Numbered from the stretch's first letter, positions 44,852 through 54,624 are shown. The stretch is DNA of 64,000 nt from Bacteroidota bacterium (GCA_947468275.1 CANIKO010000001.1:248001-312000), one strand, 5' to 3'. Notes: generated by a model not told the origin, from the letters alone. Translations and numbers: made by a program.

Positions 44852-47800
44852 TCACCCCTCCATCTCCGCCAACAACCCCAAAGCTTCTCCCAATCCTTTA
44901 ATATCTGTAATTTTTAAAGTCAGCAAATCTTTGGTTTGTTTTAATACGGCTTTGTTTGGGTTTCGGCGTATGTATTCCAGTATACGGCCAAATATTTCAC
45001 CCTGAAAATAGCGGTCATCTTTGGTAAACCAGCCGGTAAGAGATTTTTGCCGCAAGGCTATTTTTTCAAAACCAAGGCGGCGGCCCAGCCATTTTAGTTT
45101 TACACTGCGTATAAGGTCGTTCACCTGCCGGGGCATAGTGCCAAAGCGGTCTTTCATTCGGTTGGCAAATTGTTCAAGTTCTTCTTCCGTTGTTATGCGG
45201 GCCAGTTCGTTATACAAACTCAGGCGTTCGCTGATGTTGCGAATGTACTGGTCCGGAATCATTATATCTAGGTCTGTTTCTATTTGGCAATCGCGGATAG
45301 TAGGTTCATCGCTGTGCTCAAACATATCGTAAAATTCGTCTTCTTTCAGTTCCTTAATGGCCTCGTCCAATATTTTATGGTACATCTCAAACCCAATATC
45401 GCTGATAAAACCGCTTTGTTCGCCTCCCAGTAAGTTTCCCGCACCACGAATATCCAAATCGCGCATGGCCACATTAAATCCGCTGCCCAAATCACTGAAT
45501 TCTTCAATGGCCTTGAGGCGGCGTTTAGCTTCGTCGGTAAGGCTTTGCAATGGTGGACCAAACAGGTAACAATATGCTTTTTTATTGCTTCTCCCTACCC
45601 GGCCACGCATTTGGTGCAGGTCGCTCAGGCCAAAGTAATGGGCGTTGTTTATAATCATTGTATTAGCATTACTAATGTCCAGCCCTGATTCAATAATAGT
45701 AGTCGCCACAAGCACATCGTATTCTCCTTCCACAAATTTGAGCATTACATCTTCTAAAGCATCACCACTGAGTTGGCCGTGACCAACACATACTTTCGCC
45801 CTTGGGCAAAGTTCTTCAATCAGGCGTGCCATTTCATAAATGTCCTTAACACGGTTATGAACAAAAAATACTTGACCCCCACGTGATATTTCATGGTCAA
45901 TAGCTGATTTTAATATTTCTTTGTTAAATACATGCAATTCCGTATTTACCGACTGTCGGTTCGGTGGTGGGGTATTTATGATTGACAAATCCCTCGCCCC
46001 CATTATACTAAAATGCAATGTCCGAGGAATAGGCGTGGCTGTGAGAGTGAGAGTATCCACATTTACCCTAAACTCCTTTAACCGATCTTTGGCCCCAACT
46101 CCAAATTTTTGTTCTTCATCGATGATTAATAAACCAAGGTCTTTAAATTTTGTGTCCTTGCTTAGCAATTTATGGGTCCCGATAATAATATCAACTTTGC
46201 CTTCGGCCAAATTTTTAAGGGTTTCCTTTTGCTGTTTGGCCGTGCGGAATCGACTGATGTAATCCACCTTTACTGGGAAATCGTGCAATCGTTCTTTAAA
46301 AGTGCGATAATGCTGTTGTGCCAAAATAGTAGTAGGAACTAAAATAGCCACCTGTTTATTATCGCAACATGCTTTAAACGCGGCTCGGATTCCAACCTCC
46401 GTTTTCCCAAAACCCACATCGCCGCATACAAGCCGGTCCATAGGATGAGGTGACATCAAATCACGTTTCACATCCTCAATGGCTTTGGCCTGATCCGGTG
46501 TATCTTCATACATAAAACTAGCTTCTAGCTCAGTCATCATATAATTGTCTGGCGAAAAACTATACCCTGGCTGGGATTTGCGTTTGGCATATAACAAAAT
46601 TAAATCGCGAGCAATATCCTTTACCTTCGATTTAGTTTTTCGTTTAAGATTTTGCCAAGCATCGCTTCCCAATTTATTTAGAGTTGGCTCCGTGCCTTCC
46701 TTTCCGCTGTATTTCGAAATTTTGTGCAGTGAATGGATGTTGACATATAATAGATCGTTATTTTTATAACTAATCCTTACAGCCTCTTGCATGGTTCCTG
46801 CCATCTCTATTTTTTGCAGGCCTTCAAATTTTCCAACCCCGTGGTCAATATGCACCACATAATCTCCTGGAACTAAATCACGCAATTCTTTCAGGGTTAA
46901 AGCCTGATTGCGGGTATAGCGGGTTTTCGTTTTAAAGCGGTAATATTTATTGAAAATTTGATGTTCGGTATAATAAGCCATTTTACCATCGCCATCCATA
47001 AAGCCCTTTGACAAGCCTTGGTAAACAGGTATAAAATCAATATTGGCACTTAAATCTTCAAAAATGGATTGAAGTCGCTCTATTTGCTTCCCTGTTTCCG
47101 AAAAAACAAGATTGGTGATTTTGGACTGGTCGTTTTGTCTTAGGTGGCTTATTAATAAATCAAAACTTTTGTCAAACGTGGGTTGTGGTGAAATTTTAAA
47201 ATCAACCAATTCACCAGATTTAAATACGGTCCTTGGGCCATTTTCGATTACCCTAAAACGGCTAATTTTGGTTTGAATAAAATTAGGAGGGTCGAACAGA
47301 ACAGCAGGAGAGGTTAGACCTTCGGTAATGTCTTTATCTTCAAAAAAATGATATGCTTTATCAATACCATGATGAATAATATCAAGGCTTAATTGTAAAT
47401 CTTCAGTGAAAATAAGACTATCATCAGATATGTAATCCCATATAGTTGTTCGTTCTGAAATAATTTCATCATTAGTAATATTAGGAACGATGCTAGCAAA
47501 CTGAAGGTCTTTTACGGAAAGCTGAGAAATGGGGTCGAATGCCCTAATGGATTCAATTGCGTTACCATCCAGTTCAATTCGGTAAGGAAAATCAAAAGAA
47601 AATGAGAACACGTCTACAATACCCCCACGTATAGAGTATTGACCAGGTTCATACACAAAATCCACCCTCTCAAAATGGTATTCATTTAAAAATTCGATGA
47701 TAAAATCTATATCAAATTTATCTCCGATGTTGATCTCTACACGATTCTTTTTTAAGTCTTCATGCGGAATAACCGTTTCTGCCAAACCTTCTGGATAGGA

Positions 47801-48163
47801 TATGAATATATAGGGATTTTTGCGCTTGTAAAGCCCGTTTAAAATCTCGGTCCGTTGCTGAATATTGAATGAATCAGGCTGGTGGATATAAAATGGTTTG
47901 GTAAATGAATCGGGTAAAAAAAGAATTTTGTTATCGCCTATTAAATTTTCAATATCCGATTTAAAATAATTTGCAGATTCCTTATCCGGCAATATGGCCA
48001 CGATGGATTTACCATAGTTTTGGAATAAGCCGGCTACAATAAAGGCGTTCGAACTTCCGCTAGCATTTTGAATATTGGTATTGGCATATGCCTGCACCGA
48101 TTCCATCAGCGAACGAAAATTCCGGCCACTGCAAAAATGATCTAAGACTTGTTTGGCGTTCAA
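44852..48163 (-). CDS. mfd: Transcription-repair coupling factor Mfd
   Basis: Removes RNA polymerase stalled at DNA damage and recruits UvrA. The 1103-residue length is normal. The N part has UvrB-like modules. A central RNA-polymerase interaction domain (VPGDYVVHIDHGVGKFEGL, ~432-450) precedes the RecG-like motor: Walker A CGDVGFGKTEVGIRAA (~582-597), LLIIDEEQKFGVGAKDRL and TLTATPIPRTLH. The TRCF C-terminal domain ends EALGLLAEMEG. A TACTTTTG promoter box (48185-48192) lies ~20 bases upstream. Its 3' end is duplicated twice nearby. Confidence 0.97.
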   Translation of the reverse strand: MNAKQVLDHFCSGRNFRSLMESVQAYANTNIQNASGSSNAFIVAGLFQNYGKSIVAILPDKESANYFKSDIENLIGDNKILFLPDSFTKPFYIHQPDSFNIQQRTEILNGLYKRKNPYIFISYPEGLAETVIPHEDLKKNRVEINIGDKFDIDFIIEFLNEYHFERVDFVYEPGQYSIRGGIVDVFSFSFDFPYRIELDGNAIESIRAFDPISQLSVKDLQFASIVPNITNDEIISERTTIWDYISDDSLIFTEDLQLSLDIIHHGIDKAYHFFEDKDITEGLTSPAVLFDPPNFIQTKISRFRVIENGPRTVFKSGELVDFKISPQPTFDKSFDLLISHLRQNDQSKITNLVFSETGKQIERLQSIFEDLSANIDFIPVYQGLSKGFMDGDGKMAYYTEHQIFNKYYRFKTKTRYTRNQALTLKELRDLVPGDYVVHIDHGVGKFEGLQKIEMAGTMQEAVRISYKNNDLLYVNIHSLHKISKYSGKEGTEPTLNKLGSDAWQNLKRKTKSKVKDIARDLILLYAKRKSQPGYSFSPDNYMMTELEASFMYEDTPDQAKAIEDVKRDLMSPHPMDRLVCGDVGFGKTEVGIRAAFKACCDNKQVAILVPTTILAQQHYRTFKERLHDFPVKVDYISRFRTAKQQKETLKNLAEGKVDIIIGTHKLLSKDTKFKDLGLLIIDEEQKFGVGAKDRLKEFRVNVDTLTLTATPIPRTLHFSIMGARDLSIINTPPPNRQSVNTELHVFNKEILKSAIDHEISRGGQVFFVHNRVKDIYEMARLIEELCPRAKVCVGHGQLSGDALEDVMLKFVEGEYDVLVATTIIESGLDISNANTMIINNAHYFGLSDLHQMRGRVGRSNKKAYCYLFGPPLQSLTDEAKRRLKAIEEFSDLGSGFNVAMRDLDIRGAGNLLGGEQSGFISDIGFEMYHKILDEAIKELKEDEFYDMFEHSDEPTIRDCQIETDLDIMIPDQYIRNISERLSLYNELARITTEEELEQFANRMKDRFGTMPRQVNDLIRSVKLKWLGRRLGFEKIALRQKSLTGWFTKDDRYFQGEIFGRILEYIRRNPNKAVLKQTKDLLTLKITDIKGLGEALGLLAEMEG

Positions 48164-48184
48164 ATGCCTTTAAAAATAAGGGTG

Positions 48185-48192
48185 CAAAAGTA
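48185..48192 (-). promoter_or_regulatory. -7 promoter box for mfd
   Basis: TACTTTTG on the minus strand fits TAnnTTTG and lies about 20 bases upstream of the ATG at 48163. Confidence 0.4.
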
Positions 48193-48335
48193 AGGGAGAA
48201 TTAAGATAGAAGATTGTCAAATTTAGGATATAAGATTTTTTTATACCTAGATGGTAAAAATTTGCTCCGAAGGAAAATGAATTCACTAAAGTACTTATGC
48301 GTGAGGGTTTAGGTTTAATGACTTTTAAAAAGCTG

Positions 48336-48566
48336 TCATTTTATCTGAAAATTAGACTCAATTTCTTCTATGCGATAGCCAATTTTATTTAAAGATTGTT
48401 CCACCTGTTCCTTAGTCGCGGTTTCTGAATTTATGGTCAGTATTTTATCTTTATTGGCAATATCAACGGTCCAGTTTCCTGCCCCAACGGTTTCGTTCAA
48501 GGTATTAGTAACATTGGTCACGCAACTGCCGCAATTAATGTTTGATTTATAATGTAATTGTTTCAT
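48336..48566 (-). CDS. Heavy-metal-associated (HMA) copper chaperone
   Basis: A 76-residue, single HMA-domain protein of the CopZ type. The metal-binding motif is NCGSC (Cys12 and Cys15, CxxC). The predicted betaalphabetabetaalphabeta layout ends with NKIGYRIEEIES. It lies three bases after copA on the same strand and is likely its Cu(I) donor or partner. Confidence 0.85.
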   Translation of the reverse strand: MKQLHYKSNINCGSCVTNVTNTLNETVGAGNWTVDIANKDKILTINSETATKEQVEQSLNKIGYRIEEIESNFQIK

Positions 48567-48569
48567 ATG

Positions 48570-50786
48570 TTATTGTTTTAAATTGGCAAATTTTAAACGT
48601 AAACTATTGCTTACAACACTTACTGAGCTTAGAGCCATAGCTGCACCGGCAAGCATCGGGTTTAATAAAAATCCTGAAAAAGGATATAAAACCCCTGCTG
48701 CAATAGGTATTCCTATAAGGTTATAAATAAAGGCCCAGAAAAGATTCTGCCTTATGGTTTTTATGGTTTTTTTAGAAAGGACCAATGCCTTTGGAATAAC
48801 ATTGAGGTCGGAAGTTATCAAAGTCATTTTAGCTACGTCCATTGCAATGTCCGAGCCTTTTCCCATGGCAATACTTACATCGGCTTGCGCTAAAGCTTGA
48901 CTATCATTAATTCCATCGCCAACCATTGCTACTATTTTCCCTTGTAGTTGTAATTCTTTAATAAAATTAGCTTTATCCGAGGGTAAAGTTTCAGCTTTGA
49001 AATGTTTTAAGCCTATCTGATTTGCAACTGCTTCAGCCGTTTGGTAATTATCACCTGTTAACATATACACCTCGATTCCCATATTTTGAAGGTTTGAGAT
49101 TGCTTGTTTTGAGGATTCCTTTATTTTGTCGGAAATAGCGGCAATAGCCAAAACTTCCGTTTCATTAAAAAAATAAATGACGGTTTGGGCCTGATTTTGC
49201 CAGATTTCAGAAAGATTTAAAAAATCTTCGGAAACAGAAATTTTGTTTTCTTGAACCAATAAAAGATTGCCAGTATTGTATGTTAAACTCTCATAAACGG
49301 CTTCAACTCCTTTTCCTGTAATACTTTTATAATGACTGAAATTTAAGGATTCATATTTACCAAAAGCCAGATGTTGAATAACCGCCTGAGCCAATGGATG
49401 CTCAGATTTAGCTTCAATAGAATAAAATATTTGTTTATCAATTTCAGTTATTCCTTCTTTCCATTTAATTTCAATCACGCTTGGTTTTCCTTCGGTAATA
49501 GTTCCGGTTTTATCTAAAATAAGTGCATTGGTTTTAAAGGCAAGTTCCAAACTTTCCGCATCCTTAATTAAAATATTATTTTCAGCACCCCGGCCAATCC
49601 CAACCATAATAGCAGTTGGTGTAGCCAATCCTAAAGCACATGGACAAGCAATTACCAAAACCGTAATAGAACATAGTAGCGCATGTGTAAATGCATTTTC
49701 ACCCCCAATCAAAGTCCAAATTATAAAGGTAAGAACAGAAACTATAAGAATAGTAGGAACAAAAATGCTTGAAATTTTATCAACTGTTTTCTGTACCGGC
49801 GCCTTGCTAGCCTGGGCTTCCTTCACCATTTTAATAATTTGAGCTAGCAAGGTATCACCCTCAACTTTTTGAGCTTTGAAATTTATGGTCCCTTTTTGAT
49901 TTATAGTTCCGGTAAAAACCTCACTGCCTATTTCTTTCAATACAGCGATTGGTTCCCCGCTAATCATACTTTCATCTATATAAGTACTACCCGAAACAAC
50001 TCTTCCATCCACTGCTATTTTTTCGCCAGGTTTTACTATAATTTCATTGCCAATAACTACTTGATCTATAGGGATTTCAATCTCCTTGTTATTTTGAATA
50101 ACCCAAACTGTTTTAGGTTGTAAACCCATAAGTTTCTTAATGGCGGAAGAAGTATTTGATTTTGCACGTTCTTCCAATAATTTTCCAAAAGAGATAAAGG
50201 CAATCACTGCAGCAGAAGCTTCAAAATATACATGGGGGTGTAAACCGCGATTGTGCCAAAATTGAGGGTAGACCGTATTAAACACACTAAATAAAAATGC
50301 AACTCCAGTGCTTATAGCTACCAAAGTATCCATGTTTGTGTTAAGATGCTTGGCTTGTTTCCAGGCATTGATATAAAAATTTTTACCGAACCAAAAAACC
50401 ACAGGAATGTTGAGAAACATCATAACCCAGTTAGCATAAGGTAAATTCATGAAAAACATTCCTATAACAACAATTGGAAATGAAAAAATAGAAGACCAAA
50501 TGACTTGTGATTTTAGTTTATTGTAATTGTCTTCAATGGCCTCTTCTTTAAGTTGCTCGCTATTTTCTTCGTCAATTATTAAATCGTATCCAATACTTTG
50601 AAGGGCTTGCTTTAGTTGTAAAGGAGAAATAACATCGGGTTTGAATTCCACTCGCAGCGAAGTATCTGCAAAATTCACCGCGGCATTTAAAACACCATTT
50701 TGGCCTTTAGTAATTGACTCAGCACTCGAAGCGCATGCGGAGCATGACATGCCGGTAACAGGAAATATTTTAGTAATAGAAGCCAA
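48570..50786 (-). CDS. copA: Copper-exporting P1B-type ATPase
   Basis: Pumps Cu(I) out of the cytoplasm using ATP. The 738-residue protein has one N-terminal HMA domain with GMSCSACASS (CxxC ~14-17), eight membrane helices, the metal-channel CPCALGLATP motif (~382-391), phosphorylation site DKTGTITEGK (~429-438), the nucleotide-domain HP pair in EHPLAQAV and the hinge MVGDGINDSQAL. All catalytic residues are present. It forms a cluster with HMA genes on both sides. No copper-responsive regulator is in the window. Confidence 0.95.
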   Translation of the reverse strand: MASITKIFPVTGMSCSACASSAESITKGQNGVLNAAVNFADTSLRVEFKPDVISPLQLKQALQSIGYDLIIDEENSEQLKEEAIEDNYNKLKSQVIWSSIFSFPIVVIGMFFMNLPYANWVMMFLNIPVVFWFGKNFYINAWKQAKHLNTNMDTLVAISTGVAFLFSVFNTVYPQFWHNRGLHPHVYFEASAAVIAFISFGKLLEERAKSNTSSAIKKLMGLQPKTVWVIQNNKEIEIPIDQVVIGNEIIVKPGEKIAVDGRVVSGSTYIDESMISGEPIAVLKEIGSEVFTGTINQKGTINFKAQKVEGDTLLAQIIKMVKEAQASKAPVQKTVDKISSIFVPTILIVSVLTFIIWTLIGGENAFTHALLCSITVLVIACPCALGLATPTAIMVGIGRGAENNILIKDAESLELAFKTNALILDKTGTITEGKPSVIEIKWKEGITEIDKQIFYSIEAKSEHPLAQAVIQHLAFGKYESLNFSHYKSITGKGVEAVYESLTYNTGNLLLVQENKISVSEDFLNLSEIWQNQAQTVIYFFNETEVLAIAAISDKIKESSKQAISNLQNMGIEVYMLTGDNYQTAEAVANQIGLKHFKAETLPSDKANFIKELQLQGKIVAMVGDGINDSQALAQADVSIAMGKGSDIAMDVAKMTLITSDLNVIPKALVLSKKTIKTIRQNLFWAFIYNLIGIPIAAGVLYPFSGFLLNPMLAGAAMALSSVSVVSNSLRLKFANLKQ

Positions 50787-50844
50787 TTTTTACTTTTTTA
50801 AAATGGTAATGCGCATTTTAAAAAACATACAATTTGTTAGTGTT

Positions 50845-51189
50845 TTATTTTTTTCGGTCGTATTGGCAACAGGCATGCAAATTTGCGTAGGCCTTATCAT
50901 CTGCTGTGAAATTTTCTGTATCATATCCTACAGCAGCAATGGCTTTTTGAATAGTTTCATTGGTGGTTTCGGATGGTTTATAAGTTACAGTTAGTTTTTT
51001 TTTGTCAACATCCCAATCTGCTTTAACCACACCAGCTACCTTTTTAGTCGCCTTTTCAATTGTGGATTCACACATTTCGCAATTCCCCCAAACTTTTATA
51101 GTTTCTGTTTTAGTAGGTGTTTTTTCTTTCGCAGTAATGGAAGAGATAGTCAAAAACACTAGAGTTAACATGATAATAATTTTGTTCAT
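50845..51189 (-). CDS. Exported HMA-domain metal-binding protein
   Basis: A 114-residue protein with a signal peptide (~1-20) and one HMA domain with the motif GNCEMCE (CxxC, ~36-39). The C-terminus ends with HACCQYDRKK, which gives additional possible ligands. It lies 58 bases upstream of copA on the same strand. A periplasmic Cu(I) carrier for the exporter is inferred from context. Confidence 0.82.
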   Translation of the reverse strand: MNKIIIMLTLVFLTISSITAKEKTPTKTETIKVWGNCEMCESTIEKATKKVAGVVKADWDVDKKKLTVTYKPSETTNETIQKAIAAVGYDTENFTADDKAYANLHACCQYDRKK

Positions 51190-51278
51190 AATAGATTTTT
51201 ATAAATTATTTTACAAAGTTAAGGCTAATAAAAATGATAAACTTCGTTTTTTGATTTTAAACTATAAAATTCAGTAAT

Positions 51279-51309
51279 AAAAAAAGGGAGTCGAAAACTC
51301 CCTTTTTTT
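51279..51309 (-). terminator. Intrinsic terminator
   Basis: GGGAGT-cgaaa-ACTCCC with an A-run before and a T-run after, so it can work in both directions. On the minus strand it ends the transcript of the 51333-52424 gene before the HMA/copA cluster. Confidence 0.8.
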
Positions 51310-51332
51310 ATTATATATTTTTTTAAAAAATA

Positions 51333-52424
51333 TTAATAGCCAATAAATTTATTGTATCTGGCGCTATAATCTTTTAAGAATGCTGTTTTGTCACTATATG
51401 CTCTACTATAATCTTCACCTGTAAGTTTATAGTTAGCTAATGCTTCAATCGATTTATCAAAATCCTTTATCCAAATATTTGCTTCTGCAATATTAAGATA
51501 AGTGGCTGCAGCTATATCTGAATTAATACGTCCGTCTTTATTGGATTTGTCAAATTCTTTAAGGCTAGTTTCCCAAATAGTAATTGCTTCTTTAAGATTT
51601 GCGGTCATTTCAGCCTGTTTGCTAGGCATGTTACAATAAATAAACGCCATTTTTACTTTTTCAAATGCCACGTGATATTCAGGATAGGTCTGTTTTTTAT
51701 CCTTGACATCATAAAAACCACGCTCATCCTTTAATAAGTTAAAGCCGTAATTGGCTTTTAAATAAATATTAAGGTTTTTTACGGCTTCATTTTTAGCATT
51801 GGTTTCAAGCCCTTTTAGAGTTGAAAGATAACTATTTCCTAATGCATTGGAATTAGTTGCTGTATGAGTCATCGATTTGCTATTGTTGGGAACCTCACCT
51901 TGAAATGAAACTTCGCCCTTGTCATTTGTAACTGTTAAAATGATTTTTAAAGGATAATATGTGATAATAGTTTGGGTTTGGTCAAGAGAATATCCAAGCT
52001 CAAAAAACATAACACTAATTGTTCCTTTGGCCCCTGTGTTTTTTGAATATCCGGGTATATTAATAGAACCTTTTATGCCATCCACAGGAAAAAGTGTAGG
52101 TATAAAGGTTTGATTAAAAAATTGTCCAGATGGTTTGTTTTCTCCCAATAGAACTTTTTTAGCCATTTTCTCACCCAATGATTTTTTTTCATAGTCTGCT
52201 TTTTCTTTTGCCGCGGCGTCTTTGCTGGCAGAAACTTCGGCGATTGCCGCCTCTGTTTTGGCTGCATAATCATATTCTACAATTATGTCAAACTTTTTTT
52301 CTTTTGAAATAATGTCAAGCGGCAGCATTTCAGTTTCGAAATCGATTTTTGATTTATCCGTTTTTTGGGCCGAAACCGCTACCATAGATAAAATGGCCAA
52401 GGAGGTAATTAAGATTTTTTTCAT
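51333..52424 (-). CDS. Exported protein of unknown function
   Basis: A 363-residue protein with a signal peptide (~1-19, ending VSAQ). A lysine/alanine-rich, probably helical, segment (~55-95) is followed by a beta-rich region (~100-200) and a C-terminal helical part (~205-360) resembling tetratricopeptide-like pairs. Similar proteins exist in Bacteroidota without a known role. A strong terminator follows it. Confidence 0.65.
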   Translation of the reverse strand: MKKILITSLAILSMVAVSAQKTDKSKIDFETEMLPLDIISKEKKFDIIVEYDYAAKTEAAIAEVSASKDAAAKEKADYEKKSLGEKMAKKVLLGENKPSGQFFNQTFIPTLFPVDGIKGSINIPGYSKNTGAKGTISVMFFELGYSLDQTQTIITYYPLKIILTVTNDKGEVSFQGEVPNNSKSMTHTATNSNALGNSYLSTLKGLETNAKNEAVKNLNIYLKANYGFNLLKDERGFYDVKDKKQTYPEYHVAFEKVKMAFIYCNMPSKQAEMTANLKEAITIWETSLKEFDKSNKDGRINSDIAAATYLNIAEANIWIKDFDKSIEALANYKLTGEDYSRAYSDKTAFLKDYSARYNKFIGY

Positions 52425-52615
52425 TTTTGTCAGGAAAGGTGTGGTGATTTGTAAATATTTTTTTTAAGTCCGCAATATTATCACTTAATTTAAAATTATT
52501 TTTTTTTAAAACTCAATTTACCTGTAATTAGCGCTAATTTTAAAATAATATATTTTCTATTGAGGCCAATGTATTGGGTAAAAATTTAAATACATTAAAA
52601 ATATTTCTTGATGTA

Positions 52616-53341
52616 TTACCTGAACTTTTTTTCACCTAAAATCCACCAAGCTTTTTGCTTTATTGTTAAACCAAATTGTGTAATTGTATGGTTTTTGATA
52701 TGATTTACGATTTCATCCTCATAGTCAGAAACCAAGTAAAGGTGTTTATCTTCTTCCGAAATAGTCCCATTTTTGCACATAGCTTCAATATAATCTAAAA
52801 GCTCCTGATGAAATCCAAGACTGTAAATAGCGATTGGAAAGTGTTTGATTTTATCGGTCTGAATTAACGTAAGTGCTTCAAAAAACTCATCCATAGTTCC
52901 AAATCCCCCTGGGAAAACCACAAAACCATAAGAGTATTTTAACAATAGTGTCTTCCTTACGAAGAAGTAGCGAATATTAACGGACTTGTCAATATAGGGA
53001 TTGGGAAGTTGTTCAAACGGTAATTCTATATTGCATCCAACTGATTTGCCACCGACTTCTTTGGCACCGCGATTGGCAGCCTCCATTATACCAGGGCCAC
53101 CACCTGTCATGATAGTAAACCCGAGTCTTGCAATTTTGCCTGAGATGGATTGCGCCTTTTGATAATATTCATGATCTTCTTTAAATCGTGCCGAACCGAA
53201 AATGGTAACACACGGTCCTACAAAATGTAAAATTCTGAATCCTTTAACAAATTGATAGGTTATTTTAATAACAAACCATAAATCTTTTAATCGTGATTGA
53301 GGGCCATTTAGAAATTTGATTTCCTCTTTTATAGTAGGCAT
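52616..53341 (-). CDS. LOG-family (TIGR00730) Rossmann-fold protein
   Basis: A 241-residue protein of the lysine-decarboxylase-like/LOG family. Motifs are GGGPGIMEAANRGA (~79-92) and PGGFGTMDEFFEAL (~143-156). Members often release cytokinin bases from nucleotide monophosphates, or act as nucleotide 5'-monophosphate phosphoribohydrolases. It is not a lysine decarboxylase despite older names. The physiological substrate here is unknown. Confidence 0.88.
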   Translation of the reverse strand: MPTIKEEIKFLNGPQSRLKDLWFVIKITYQFVKGFRILHFVGPCVTIFGSARFKEDHEYYQKAQSISGKIARLGFTIMTGGGPGIMEAANRGAKEVGGKSVGCNIELPFEQLPNPYIDKSVNIRYFFVRKTLLLKYSYGFVVFPGGFGTMDEFFEALTLIQTDKIKHFPIAIYSLGFHQELLDYIEAMCKNGTISEEDKHLYLVSDYEDEIVNHIKNHTITQFGLTIKQKAWWILGEKKFR

Positions 53342-53467
53342 TTGACAAAATTATAATAATAATAATCAATCCATCAAAAAATCAAGAAGTTTATACTCTT
53401 TTCTTAGTTATTTTAAATAAGAAAAAACAATCTAAAAAAATGCTTGATTAATAAAGATAATAATATT

Positions 53468-53474
53468 TATTTTG
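53468..53474 (+). promoter_or_regulatory. Promoter and start region of rpsU
   Basis: TATTTTG, one base short of TAnnTTTG, is followed by CACTCCTTAAAAATA. The same TTTTGCA-TCCTTAAAAATA arrangement appears in front of the tRNA/tuf cluster, suggesting shared control of translation genes. Confidence 0.4.
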
Positions 53475-53493
53475 CACTCCTTAAAAATACAAA

Positions 53494-53688
53494 ATGATAA
53501 TAGTAAACGTTAAAGAAAACGAATCATTAGACAAAGCGATTAAAAAGTTTAAAAAGAAGTTTGAAAAAACTGGTGTTGTTAGAGAATTGAGAGAACGTCA
53601 AGCATTTACAAAACCAAGCATTAAGCGTAGAATGCAAGTAATTAAAGCTACTTACAAGCAAACTATGCAACAAGAAGAAAGTAACTAA
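53494..53688 (+). CDS. rpsU: 30S ribosomal protein bS21
   Basis: The 64-residue bS21, which sits near the 3' end of 16S rRNA. The sequence MIIVNVKENESLDKAIKKFKKKFEK... and the Arg-rich middle are typical, and it ends just after MQQEESN. Unlike other Bacteroidota cases, I see no AGGAGG before the ATG; the leader has CTCCTT instead. A terminator follows. Confidence 0.95.
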   Translation: MIIVNVKENESLDKAIKKFKKKFEKTGVVRELRERQAFTKPSIKRRMQVIKATYKQTMQQEESN

Positions 53689-53713
53689 TTATTTAAAAAT
53701 TTTGATATAACTT

Positions 53714-53745
53714 GCCCATGCTAATTTAGTATGGGCTTTTTTTTT
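53714..53745 (+). terminator. rpsU terminator overlapping the xerC start
   Basis: GCCCATGCTA pairs with TAGTATGGGC (one mismatch) around a three-base loop, followed by nine T. The xerC ATG (53731) lies in the right arm, so the hairpin both ends rpsU transcripts and can hide the xerC start on read-through mRNA. Confidence 0.8.
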
Positions 53746-54618
53746 ACAGATCAATTTATAGAATATCTTCAGTACCAACGGAAATTTAGTCCGAATACCT
53801 TGCTTGCCTATAAAAGTGATTTATTAGAATTTATTAATTTTAGTATAGAGCGATTTGAAATCCAAAAATCGGAGGCCATAAAAAATGACATGGTTCGGTC
53901 TTGGGTAAGTGAGTTGATCGGAAATGGCTTAGAGCCTGTTTCAGTGCGACGCAAAGTTTCAACCCTTCGTTCCTATTTTAAATATCTCCAAAAAGAGAAC
54001 ATTTTAAAAAAGAGTCCTTTAACGAATATCCCTCAATTAAAACTTTCAAAAAAACTTCCAATAGTTTTAAGTAACGAATCTATCGATTCGATATTTGATA
54101 ATTTATCTCTAGATGCTTCCTATTTAGAAAGTTTAAATCACATAATAATATGTATTCTTTATGGTACAGGTATCAGAAGGGCTGAATTAATAGGTTTGAA
54201 AGCCTCTAATGTTGATCTTGAGCAAAGGCAAATTAAGGTTTTAGGGAAACGCAGTAAAGAACGAATAGTTCCAATTACTTTTGAATTGGCCGAACAAATT
54301 TCAGCATTTATCGAAATCAAAAGGAAAACAGGCATTGTTTCTGAAAATCTTGTCGTTACTATTAAAAATGAAATATTATATCCCGGTTATATTTATAATG
54401 TGGTAAAAAAAACTCTAACTTTGCACAAGGTAAATGGCAAGCGAAGCCCTCATATATTGAGGCATACCTATGCGACACGTCTGCTTCAAAATGGTGCAGA
54501 ATTATTAAGTGTTAAAGAATTATTAGGGCATTCAAGTCTAGCTTCTACTCAAGTTTATACCCATGTTAATATTGAAGACCTCAAAAGGATCTATAAAAAA
54601 AATCATCCCAAGCAATAA
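53731..54618 (+). CDS. xerC: Tyrosine recombinase XerC-like
   Basis: A 295-residue site-specific recombinase, presumably for chromosome dimer resolution. The N-terminal SAM-like domain is ~1-90. Catalytic residues are in GTGIRRAEL (Arg150/151), the beta-hairpin Lys in LGKRSKE, SPHILRHTYATRLL (His and Arg, ~243-256), HSS, and VYTHV (Tyr ~281). It sits between rpsU and hpf. It is not an integron integrase: it has no additional alpha2 insertion that I can see. Confidence 0.9.
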   Translation: MGFFFTDQFIEYLQYQRKFSPNTLLAYKSDLLEFINFSIERFEIQKSEAIKNDMVRSWVSELIGNGLEPVSVRRKVSTLRSYFKYLQKENILKKSPLTNIPQLKLSKKLPIVLSNESIDSIFDNLSLDASYLESLNHIIICILYGTGIRRAELIGLKASNVDLEQRQIKVLGKRSKERIVPITFELAEQISAFIEIKRKTGIVSENLVVTIKNEILYPGYIYNVVKKTLTLHKVNGKRSPHILRHTYATRLLQNGAELLSVKELLGHSSLASTQVYTHVNIEDLKRIYKKNHPKQ

Positions 54619-54624
54619 CCTATT

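Noticed and set aside
53731-54618. XerC-like recombinase as the integrase of the cassette array
   Set aside because: It is a standard chromosomal XerC in a conserved place next to rpsU and hpf, 43 kb away, and shows no integron-specific insertion.
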